Below are positions 37,454 to 46,804 of a stretch of DNA of 64,000 bases, one piece after another; the first letter of the stretch is position 1, and every line of letters begins with the position of its first letter. The notes below the pieces were generated by a model. That model ran no database searches and had not been told where the DNA came from. It saw only the letters and a program-made list of their open reading frames with translations. The DNA lies in contig OX411554.1 in assembly GCA_948146395.1 (NCBI GenBank), positions 37,549,730 through 37,613,729 on the forward strand, in the 5' to 3' direction. Source of the DNA: Fragum whitleyi (Eukaryota > Mollusca > Bivalvia > Cardiida > Cardiidae). The translations under genes were made by a program, and so were the position numbers.

Positions 37454-39492
37454 ATTCGGGCATTCGGTTGAATAGTTACTCTTTTGCCTTAATGTCTGAA
37501 AGTAAAGTTCTAAAATACCTCCATAAGCTCAGCCCTAACAAAGCAACAGGTCTAGATGGTCTTCCATCACGTTTTATAAAAGATGCTGCACCTATCGTTG
37601 TTGGCCCCCTTACCCATATTATTAATTTTTCTCTTATCCAAGGTACAGTACCCGATGGCCTGAAAACTGCAAGAGTTGTCCCCCTTTTCAAGAAAAATGA
37701 TAGGCTGTCCGTTGGTAATTATAGACCTGTATCTATACTCAATGTTTTCTCTAAAGTTCTTGAAAAGGTTGTTTTCGATCAAGTTGAATGCTATTTTAAA
37801 GAAAAACATTTGTTGTATAATTTTCAATCTGGTTTTAGGAGTACTTTCTCTACAGATACTTGTCTGATTTATTTAACGGACTACATAAAATTTGAAATAG
37901 ATAAGGGTAACGTAGTTGGAATGGTACTTTTAGATCTTCAAAAGGCGTTTGATACAGTCGACCATAAAATTCTTTTGGTGAAGCTGAAAGCATGTGGCCT
38001 AGGCGACAATATTTGCAACTGGTTTAAATCATACCTTACTGACAGGCACCAACTTGTTGATGTGTCTGGAAACTTTTCTACAAGCTCCCCAATATCTTAT
38101 GGGGTTCCTCAAGGGTTGATACTTGGTCCTTTACTGTTCTTGATTTATGTTAATGACATGCCAGGCGTTGTTAAAAACAAGCTGTTATTATATGCTGATG
38201 ATTCCGCCATATTAGTCTCTGGCAAAAATGCCAGAGACGTTGAGGAGGCTCTGACCGATGACCTTCAAGAAGTCAGCCATTGGTTGGTAGATAATAAGTT
38301 ATCTTTACACCTTGGTAAAACAGAATCCATACTTTTCGGTTCCAGACAGAAACTCAAGTCCCAACCATCTCTTTACGTATCTTGTAATGGAACGCCCATC
38401 AGTCATTCTTCTTCTGTGAATTACTTAGGTGTCACCATTGACCAATCCTTAACTTTTTCTTCACTAGCAGAGTCGGTTTTAAAGAAAGCAAACTCCCGCT
38501 TAAAGTTCTTGTTACGCAAGAAACAATTTTTATGTCAACACACTAAGAAACTTTTGGTTACTTCTCTTATTCATTGTCATTTCGACTACACCTGTTCAGT
38601 ATGGTTTCAGGGTCTCACTGTCTATAAAAATAAGTTACAAACTACGCAAAACAGGTTAATTAGGTTTATTTTTAACCTAGATGTAAGATCAAAAGTTACT
38701 ATGGAACATTTTAGGCAATTAAATTGGTTACCTGTCCAGAGCAGAGTTGATCAAATAATGCTGTGTCATATCTTTAAAATCAATAATAATATGGCACCTG
38801 AATATCTGAAGCATTTTTTCGTATCGCAAGCCTCTGTCCATAACCACAACACAAGGCTAAGCTCAAAACGGGGCTATCGTATTCCAAAAGTTAAATCTTT
38901 TGGGTCTAAATCATTTTGTTATAATGCTTCCAAATTATGGAACGCTCTTCCAGCGGACGTCATTAATATATCAAAGTACAGTCCTTTTAAGCAAGCAGTT
39001 AAACATGTTTTATTAAATGATCAAAGATATTTTAAAAAATAAAGACATTTCTTGTCTCTCTTTCTGGGATTCAAATACTGTGATATGTATAGCTTTAAAC
39101 GTGTGATAAATTTATTACTGTGATGTCAATCTTTAAAACATGCTTTCTAAATTGATATATTGTTAAAAAATAACGTTGAACAAGCCTTTCATGGTGTCAT
39201 GCCACCCTATTATTGTTTTTTTTTTGTTTTTGATCAGGACCACGATGGAAATAAGAGTTTTCTCTTTTTCGTGTTATCCTGGGTCTGGTTGCATATAGTG
39301 GGTAGTATCACTCTTTAAGATGCTTGTTATTTTTTAATAGTTACAATATTGTCTTACGTATGTACATGTATTTTAATATTGTAACTAAATTGTGTCATTT
39401 AAATTGGAATTGCATTTTGTTGTCCTTATATTGTACTACTCTATTGTTGTATGTACTTTTTTACCGAAATAAATCTATCTATCTATCTATCT
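37454..39492 (+). mobile_element. 5'-truncated non-LTR retrotransposon (L2/CR1/Daphne-like)
   Basis: All other units read 'gtctgcctcgttctaggtta' across this site, so the ~2.04 kb between 'ctcgttc' and 'ttctaggtta' is an insertion with a possible 3-bp 'ttc' duplication (37451-37453, 39493-39495). The element has an uninterrupted RT frame (37468-39042), a 3' UTR of about 430 bp, and a short tandem tail of 'tcta' units preceded by 'aaataaa' (about 39468-39492). A tail of short tandem repeats rather than poly-A is typical of CR1/L2-like elements. The endonuclease and N-terminal RT part are missing, as expected from 5' truncation during target-primed reverse transcription. Confidence 0.95.
37468..39042 (+). 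CDS. Reverse transcriptase (partial LINE ORF2)
   Basis: 524 codons, the only clear coding sequence in the window. The frame is open from the insertion junction; 37468 is a TTG and the first ATG is 37492, so this is a truncated ORF without its native start. Visible RT blocks: 'ATGLDGLPSRF' (about residues 26-36), 'NYRPVSILNVFSKVLEK' (84-100), 'QSGFR' (120-124), motif A 'LLDLQKAFDTVDH' (154-166), motif B 'YGVPQGLILGPLLF' (211-224), catalytic 'YADD' (242-245), 'NKLSLHLGKTE' (276-286) and 'NYLGVTID' (318-325). The C-terminal half continues with the W/LPV and 'NxLP' patterns usual after RT in CR1/L2/Daphne-like LINEs. Full family ORF2s are about 900-1000 aa with an N-terminal endonuclease, absent here. 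In an element copy it would prime cDNA synthesis at a nicked target; this copy cannot be autonomous. The lack of stops and frameshifts points to a recent insertion. Confidence 0.95.
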   Translation: MNSYSFALMSESKVLKYLHKLSPNKATGLDGLPSRFIKDAAPIVVGPLTHIINFSLIQGTVPDGLKTARVVPLFKKNDRLSVGNYRPVSILNVFSKVLEKVVFDQVECYFKEKHLLYNFQSGFRSTFSTDTCLIYLTDYIKFEIDKGNVVGMVLLDLQKAFDTVDHKILLVKLKACGLGDNICNWFKSYLTDRHQLVDVSGNFSTSSPISYGVPQGLILGPLLFLIYVNDMPGVVKNKLLLYADDSAILVSGKNARDVEEALTDDLQEVSHWLVDNKLSLHLGKTESILFGSRQKLKSQPSLYVSCNGTPISHSSSVNYLGVTIDQSLTFSSLAESVLKKANSRLKFLLRKKQFLCQHTKKLLVTSLIHCHFDYTCSVWFQGLTVYKNKLQTTQNRLIRFIFNLDVRSKVTMEHFRQLNWLPVQSRVDQIMLCHIFKINNNMAPEYLKHFFVSQASVHNHNTRLSSKRGYRIPKVKSFGSKSFCYNASKLWNALPADVINISKYSPFKQAVKHVLLNDQRYFKK

Positions 39493-39776
39493 TTCTAGGT
39501 TACCATGGAACTAGTTTTAAAAATGGAATTAATATGCTTTGAAGAGGAGTCTGGTTTATTTGTCCCATTTTTTCAAGGCAAGAATATGTTTTTGCAGCGG
39601 ATTTATGTGCTTAGATTTCGACGATGGTTTTATTTTTTATCTGCGAACTGACACTTGATAAGTGAACTGCTGGAAAATGCGAAAAGTGTCGACCCTTGTC
39701 ATTCTGCACGAGTTGCAAACACCTACCAGATGCTTTAAGTAACGATTTTTTCTAATAATCCTTATCTGTGTATTAT

Positions 39777-39929
39777 ATAGAGGACAATCGTTTGTTTCTG
39801 TGTAAGATCGCTTTATATTTCATAGAGTGAACAACAAAAGCTATATTTGACGGAATTCGCCTTCTGGTTGACCTCTGTTGAAGACCATCGAATGTTCACA
39901 CATTTCCCCTATGAACCCTTTTGTCACCG
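39777..39929. other. Junction region, unit fragment then unrecognised sequence
   Basis: About 60 bp matching the unit ('gtgtaagatcg..ttatatt'), a half copy of the 4250 hairpin, and then sequence up to the SINE that I do not recognise. Confidence 0.5.
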
Positions 39930-40198
39930 TCATATCGCAGAGGAAGCGCGTCGGATTGTCAGTCAAAAGGGACAAGATCGATTCCCAACGGCGGCACTCA
40001 TTGTTTCCGACTATCTATCTGCCACCAATGGGTTGATAATCAAAGACCTATGTTGGTTAGTAGCTGGATGCTACGAAAGGATGTAGTGGTAGTACTGGTG
40101 TGGATAATTCTAGGGATCCATTGTTATGTGCTCCAGCCCACGCGATGTTTCTAAAAGATTGTTGAAAGCGGCGTTAAACCCCAAACAAACAAACAAAA
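39930..40198 (+). mobile_element. tRNA-derived SINE, diverged copy
   Basis: Head 'ggaagcgcgtcggattgtca' with decayed box B, then body 'ccaatgggttgataatc' and 'gtgctccagcccacgcgat', ending 'gcggcgttaaaccccaaac' with an (AAAC)n tail. Same family as the intact copy at 55769-56034 but clearly more decayed. Confidence 0.82.
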
Positions 40199-40539
40199 GC
40201 TTCAGACAAAAAAATCAACGGAAATAACTTTCCGAAAGAGTATTAATTTTTTCTACCCACATAAACATTTGTTTAGCAATACTTTATCACCCGTGGCACT
40301 CGGGGGACAACTTTTCTCTGTAAAAATTACGAATATGACAAGATAGAAAATCAAAACGTTACGTGATCATTTGGAAAATAGATGGAGTAATCACTTTTAG
40401 AAAACTAGGTCACGCTTACAACACAAAACCCTTTTGCTCGAAAACGGCCGTGCATGAGGCATCGAATATCATTTACAATTTCAACTTTAAATAGACGGTT
40501 AAGAATATAACAAGTAATATAAAATATTATTATATTATT
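40199..40539. other. Unannotated spacer
   Basis: AT-rich, with no gene or repeat recognised. Confidence 0.5.
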
Positions 40540-40550
40540 AAATAAATACA

Positions 40551-40585
<35 letters not shown>

Positions 40586-40592
40586 ATGAATA

Positions 40593-40624
<32 letters not shown>

Positions 40625-40627
40625 AAA
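40540..40627. repeat. (AAAT)n then (GAAA)n microsatellites
   Basis: About 13 AAAT units (40540-40592) run straight into about 8-9 GAAA units (40593-40627). Confidence 0.95.
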
Positions 40628-41114
40628 TAATAGTAAATTATGTGTTTACTACACAACTTCACAAGAAATACTGTCTTATTTCGTATATAAAACAGAACAA
40701 ATCAAAGCACTGAAAGTACTGGTGGTGAACGAACCTGATGGCATTCTAGAGTGATATATTGAATTCAATTAGAAAAGAGAAACTATGAATGTAAAAATAA
40801 TAAAAATGGGGGGGGGGGGGGGGTGTCTTGACAAAATTTCTGTTATTCGGAAATTTCACTGCAAATTCAAAGAAAGGGAAAGGTGGGAAAAATCCTGTTA
40901 GAAAAATATATTTTAGAATATGAGTTGTAACTCTGTGAAAATTTCTTTTACACACTTGAAATAGGTACATTTATTAATTAAACATTAATGGAAAAGGTTT
41001 AATCTAAAACTGTCTTCAACCTTTATCCAATGGTGTTTGTTTTTACAAAAGTAAATGTTATCATGTTTAAGCTTATTTCAAGTAAATTTGTTGTATTTGT
41101 TATAACTCCTTTTT

Positions 41115-42600
41115 AGGTCCGTGAAGTTGGCAGCCTAGCAGCCTAGCAGCCTAGCAGAGTGAAGTTGGCAGCCTAGCAGCCTAGCAGCCTAGCAGACTAA
41201 AATTTTTTTATCAAATTTATTGATATATAACACTAGTATTAAACACTAGAAGTCACTTCAAACCGTAAACACTGAAATTCTAGTGAATGTAGAACTGTTC
41301 CGGATATCTCACTTTATTCAACTTTTCCGACCAAAATGTCCCGAAAATTGCCCGCAACATATCAATCTCGCCCTAACATATATGAGAACTTTAATCTTTT
41401 GATAAAAAAACGATAGTGGACATTTTAGTATGCTACGCCGCTAGACTGCTGGAAATGTGAAGTTGGCAGTCTGGCAGCCTAGCAGAGTGAAGTTGGCAGC
41501 CTAGCAGCCTAGCAGACTGAATTTTTTTTTATCAAATTTATTGATATATAACACTAGTATTAAACACTAGAAGTCACTTCAAACCGTAAACACTGAAATT
41601 CTAGTGAATGTAGAACTGTTCCGGATATCTCACTTTATACAACTTTTCCGTCCAAAATGTCCCGAAAATTGCCCGCAACATATCAATCTCGCCCTAACAA
41701 ATATGAGAACTTTAATCTTTTGATAAAAAAAAAAACGATAGTGGTCATTTAAGTATGCTACGCCGCTAGACTGCTGGAAATGTAAAGTTGGCAGTCTGGC
41801 AGCCTAGCAGCCTAGCAGCCTAGCAGAGTGAAGTTGGCAGCCTAGCAGCCTAGCAGCCTAGCAGACTAATTTTTTTTTATCAAATTTATTGATATATAAC
41901 ACTAGTATTAAACACTAGAAGTCACTTCAAACCGTAAACACTGAAATTCTAGTGAATGTAGAACTGTTCCGGATATATCACGTTATTCAACTTTTCCGAC
42001 CAAAACGTCCCGGAAATTGCCTGCAACATATCAATCTCGCCCTAACAAATATGAGAACTTTAATCTTTTGATAAAAAAACGATAGTGGTCATTTTAGGAT
42101 GCTACGCTGCTAGAATGCTGGAAATGTGAAGTTGGCAGTCTGGCAGCCTAGCAGAGTGAAGTTGGCAGCCTAGCAGCCTAGCAGACTGAATTTTTTTTAT
42201 CAAAATTATTCATATCAAACACTTATATTAATCACTAGAAGTCACTTCAAACCGTAAACACTGAAATTCTTGTGAAGGTAGAATTATTCCGGATATCTCA
42301 TTTTATTCAACTTTTCTAACCAAAATGTCCCGAAATTTTCCCTCAACATATCAATCTGGCCCTTACAAATCTGAGAAATTTCATATTTTGGGGAATAAAC
42401 GGTAGTGATCATTTTGGGTTTCTACGCTGCTAGACTGCTGGAAATGTGAAGTTGGCAGCCTAGCAGCCTTGCAGAGTGAAGTTGGCAGCCTAGCAGCCTA
42501 GCAGCCTAGCAGACTGAAAAAACTTTTTATCAAAATTATTGATATCTGACACTAGTATTATACACAAGGTGTCACTTCAAACCGTAGACACTGAAACTGT
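41115..42600 (+). repeat. Left arm of foldback-like element, ~330-bp tandem units
   Basis: Each unit has a block of 8-bp 'cagcctag' repeats (2-4 per block, in two blocks separated by 'agagtgaagttgg') and an AT-rich part 'tattgatatataacactag'. A conserved part follows with 'gtagaactgttccggatat'. The AT-rich part starts near 41211, 41532, 41880, 42200 and 42530 (spacing 320-348). Copies diverge toward the interior. Confidence 0.93.
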
Positions 42601-42757
42601 TCATATTGAAAGCTGTCAGTACCCTCATTGGTTCAGAATAACAGTATGATCGCGAACGCTTCACTCTTAAATACGCTTCGCTTTGTTGTGGAGGGTATAA
42701 TTTCTGATGCGCTTGCAGATGCCTTTTTTTCCTGAGTATTGGACAGGTCACAGGACT
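42594..42757. repeat. ~164-bp direct repeat, copy 1 (foldback core)
   Basis: From 'aaactgttcatattgaaagc' to 'caggtcacaggact'; repeated at 43324-43485 with a few substitutions. Minus-strand open frames over the two copies are similar only because the DNA is. An 18-bp perfect palindrome follows at 42802-42819 (tacaacgct/agcgttgta). Confidence 0.88.
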
Positions 42758-43323
42758 ATCGCGTAGGCGCCTCCTATTTTTCATTTTTCGATTAGAAAGA
42801 ATACAACGCTAGCGTTGTACTTGTCATCTTATCGTTTGCGAAGCGAAATGTCGACGACTGGTCGCCAAAATCTGACGGAAAAGGACAAAAAATATAGAAA
42901 TATGAGAAAAAATATAAAAAAAAAGATGGTCGGGGGATTAAGTCGCTGACTAGATCGTTAAATTTCAATTTTTAGTTAAAGTTTATCGACACGTCAACCA
43001 TCTAAGAGAAATCCTATGTATCGTTGATTTGACTCGTTTGTCACAAACTTCTTGTACAACGTGCCGACTGCTTTTCGAAATAGGACGGTGAGGCCCTCGC
43101 TACATCGAACAATCTGACGTACATGTATGATATCTGTTAAGAAAAGTATTGGTATTTGTGATATTAAATCATATCTAAAATATTTCCTTGTTTTATTCAA
43201 AATAGTTTTATTCGAATGAAATGATAATATAGATAAGATTTAGATGTAGTTGAGAAATTTGTATTACCTTGTAACGTGTCGTTTTGGAAAACGTTGACAG
43301 TAGGTTCAGGGCAACTTGCTAGA

Positions 43324-43485
43324 AAACTGTTCATATTGAAAGCTGTCAGTACCCTCATTGGTTCAGAATAACAGTATGATCGAGAACGCTTCACTCTTAG
43401 ATACGCCTCGCTTTGTTGTGGAGGGTACAATTTCTGATGCGTTGCAGATGCCTTTTTTCCTGAGCATTGGACAGGTCACAGGACT
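43324..43485. repeat. ~162-bp direct repeat, copy 2 (foldback core)
   Basis: Second copy of 42594-42757, about 730 bp downstream. The sequence between the copies (42820-43323) and 43486-43890 contains nothing I recognise. Confidence 0.88.
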
Positions 43486-43892
43486 TGGATGTTAAAGGTG
43501 TTGAAATCAAACCTTTCGTTTTATGAAATATAAAATAAAATTAAACGCCACAAAGAGGACCGTGTTCAGGAAAACCTGAGCATTCCTTGACGCGAACATT
43601 TCCCTGTTCTACACTACACTATTCTTTGTATGGACTTTTTACGATATATAAGCAAATAGAGATGGGGGCAGATGTTTGAGAGACTTTTGAAAAAAATGCT
43701 TTACAAACAGGGTACAATCATTTCAAAATACTGTGTTTCTTGCTCTTTGATTCGTTATAATTTACCTTTAAATCTATAATTATGTCTTAACTTCTACTAT
43801 TTTACCTATTTTTCTTCTTTTTATTAAAATGTAATAAAAAAACTGCTATTCACCAAACTGTAAGTTGTGAGGACCATTATTGGTACTTATCA

Positions 43893-44012
43893 AAAGGGAC
43901 ACGGACAAAAGCCCCCTAGGACAAAAGCCCCCTGGGACGAAAGCCCCCATGGACAAAGCCCCATCGGACAAAAGCCACATGCCCTTAACTGAAAAGTGGA
44001 CAAAAGCCACAT
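43893..44012. repeat. Short-motif tandem cluster 'ggacaaaagccccc'
   Basis: Six to seven imperfect copies of 'ggacaaaagccccc' or 'ggacaaaagccacatg' in about 120 bp. It resembles the subterminal core-repeat clusters of the two TA-flanked elements and could be the remnant end of a third such element (inference). Confidence 0.75.
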
Positions 44013-44149
44013 GGACATAAAAAATGTTTTTTGTGTATGTGTGTGTGATTTTTTTGAAAAAAGTCTTTAAAAGGTAATGACTTTTATAAGAATTTGTAAA
44101 TATTAATTTGTTTATTCTTCAAGGAAATGAATATTCAAGTAATTTTAAA

Positions 44150-46800
44150 TGGAATTGCCGCTCGAGAGCCGTTAACCCGCCTAGCGATCGATCGCGATGC
44201 GGGGCAAATTTTGTGTCTTGGGAGCAAATCTAGGCTTAAAGAGCTGGGCTGTATTCGCTCCGCCGCTAAAACCGCGGCTCGATCGCGTCGAGGCGCTACT
44301 CCAACGAGAATCGCTGTAGCTCTGACGTTTTCGCCGCAGCCCAATCAAACTCGCCACGATTGTAACGACAACATAGGAATCGGTTCATTAGTTCGAGCCC
44401 TGCATCGAGTGTCTCACTCGCGTGAACACTTCGCCTCGGCGCGAGCGGCCCACTGCCTGCCTAGCAACGGATACTGAGCCGTCCTAAATCGCCGCTCGAG
44501 AGCCGTTAAACTGCCTAGCGATCCACAGCGATGCGGGGCGAATTCCCGACTCTCGAAGCAAAACTACGCTTCGAAAGCAGAGCTGCACTCGCTCGGCCGC
44601 AAAAATCGCGGCTCCATCGCGTCGAGGCGCGACTCCAGCGTGAATCGCTGTAGCTCCGACGTTTTTCGCCGCAGCCCAACCAAACTCGCCACGACTGTAG
44701 CGCTTGAATAGGGCTACACGACAGTACCTACAACATAGAATTCGGTCCATTGGTTCGAGCCCTGCATCGAGTGTCTCATTCCCGTGAACATTTCGCCTCT
44801 GCGCGAGCGGCCGACTGCCCGCCTAGCGACGGCTACTGAGCCGTCCAAAAGCGTCGCTCGAGAGCCGTAAACCTGCCTGACGATCGACCGCGATGCGGGG
44901 AAGATTCTATGTCTTTGGAGCAAATCTACGCTTCAAGAGCCGAGCTGTTAATCGCTCCGCCGCAAAATTCTCGGCTCGATCACGTCGAGGCGCGACTCCA
45001 GCGCGACTCCCTGTAGCTCCGATACTATTCGACGCAGCCCAACCAAACTCACCACGATTGTAGCTTTTGAATAGCTCTTCACAACGGTACCTACCGCGAT
45101 GCGGGACAGATTCTATGTCTTTGGAGCAAATCTACGCTTCAAGAGCCGAGCTGCACTCGCTCCGCCGCACAAATCACAGCTCGATCGCGTCGAGGCGCGA
45201 CTTCAGCGCGAATCGCTGTAGCTCCGATACTATTCGCCGCAGTCCAACCAAACTCGCCACGATTGTAGCGATTGAATAGGGCTACACGACAGTACCTACA
45301 ACATAGAAATCGGTCCATTGGTTCGAGCCCTGCATCGAGTGTCTCATTCCCGTCAACATTTCGCCTCTGCGCGAGCGGCCAACTGCCCACCTAGCGACGG
45401 CTACTGAGCCGTCCAAAAGCGCCGCTCGAGAGCCGTAAATCTGCCTAACGATCGACCGCGATACGGGGCAGATTCTGTGTCTTGGGAGCTAATCTACGCT
45501 TCAAGAGCCGAGCTGTAATCGCTCCGCCGCTTAATTCACGGCTCGATCGCGTCTAGGCGCGACTCCAGCGCGACTCCCTGTAGCTCCGATACTATTCGCC
45601 GCAGCCCAATTAAACTCACCACGATTGTAGCTCTTGAATAACTCTTCACGACGGTATCTACCACGATGCGGGGTAGATTCTCAGTCTTGGGAGCAAATCT
45701 ACTTTTCAAGAGCCGAGCTGTTAATCGCTCCGCCGCAAAATTCACGGCTCGATCGCGTCGAGGCGCGACTCCAGCGCGAATCGCTGTAGCTCCGATACTT
45801 TTCGCCGCAGTCCAACCAAACTCGCCACGATTGTAGCGCTTGAATAGGGCTACACGACGGTACCTTCAATATAGGATTCTGTTTATTGGTTCGAGCTCGC
45901 ATCGAGTGTCTAACTCCCGTGAACATTTCGCCTCTGCGCGAGCGGCTCACTGCCCGCCTAGCGACGGCTACTGAGCCGTCCAAAATCGCCGCTCTTGAGC
46001 CATAAACCTGCCTAGCGATCGACCGCGATGCGGGGCAGATTCTATATCTTTGGAGCAAATCTACGCTTCAAGAGCCGAGCTGTTTTCGCTCCGCCGCTCA
46101 AATCACAGCTCGATCGCGTCGAGGCGCGACTCCAGCGCGAATCGCTGTAGCTCCGACGTTTTTTACCGCAGCCCAACCAAACTCGCCACGATTGTAGCGC
46201 TTGAATGGGGCTACACGACGGTACCTACAACACAGGAATCGGTCCATTGGTTACAGCCCTGCATCGAGTGTCTCACTCGCGTGAACATTTCGCCTCGGCG
46301 CGAGCGGCCCACTGCCTGCCTAGCGACGGCTACTGAGCCGTCCTCAATCGCCGCTCTAGAGCCTTTAACCTGCCTAGCGATCGACAGCGATGCGGGACAG
46401 ATTCTGTGTCTTGAGAGCAAATCTACGCTTCAAAAGCAAAACTGTTTTCGCCCCGCCGCTAAATCACGGTTCGATCGCGACGAGGCGCGGCTCCAGCGCG
46501 AATCGCTGTAGCTCCGACGCTATAAGCCGCAGCCCAACCAAACTCGTTACGATTGAAGCGCTAGAATAGGGCTAGACGACGGTACTTACAACATAGGAAT
46601 CGGTCCATTGGTTCGAGCCCTGCATCGAGTGTCTCACTCCCGTGAACGTTTCGCCTCGGCGCGAGCGGCGCACTGCTTGCCTAGCTTGGGCTACTAAGCC
46701 ATCCAAAATCGCCGCTCGAGAGCCGTTAACCAGCCTAGCGATCCACAGCGATGCGGGGCAAATTAAGTGTCTTGGGAGCAAATCTACGCTTCAAGAGCCG
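44150..46800. repeat. GC-rich ~362-bp tandem repeat core
   Basis: Repeat starts marked by 'gccgctcgagagcc' or variants lie at about 44156, 44491, 44853, 45420, 45987, 46349 and 46709, with spacings 335, 362, 567, 567, 362 and 360; the 567 spacings include a 205-bp partial unit. Composition is strikingly GC-rich with many CG dinucleotides, unlike everything around it. Each unit contains 'ggttcgagccctgcatcgag', which resembles a Pol III box B, but I cannot identify a matching box A. The unit length is not a multiple of three, so the many short open frames on both strands are not evidence of coding. Confidence 0.9.
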
Positions 46801-46804
46801 AGAT

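Larger units (their letters stand above)
36719..39776. repeat. Macrosatellite unit U5, truncated, with LINE insertion
   Basis: Unit homology runs 36719-37453, is interrupted by the LINE, and continues 39493-39776. It then jumps: the sequence after 'cttatctgtgtattatat' matches a part of the unit about 1.3 kb further on (U1 about 4190-4250) for roughly 60 bp before diverging. U5 retains the palindromic block that U2-U4 lack, like U1. Confidence 0.85.

Noticed and set aside
41115..41115. An 8-9-bp target-site duplication for the foldback-like element
   Set aside because: The insertion target is a T-run ('ctccttttt' on the left, 'ctttttttt' on the right), so the duplication length cannot be determined from this copy.
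41115..42560. CRISPR-like array (regular repeats)
   Set aside because: Units of ~330 bp with internal 8-bp repeats and conserved 'spacers', in eukaryotic repeat DNA and inverted at 46805-48734. Not CRISPR.
44714..46781. Recurrent ~69-codon minus-strand frames in the GC-rich core
   Set aside because: The 362-bp period is not a multiple of three and the frames stop at the same repeat position, so they follow from the repeat. GC-rich DNA gives long open frames by chance.
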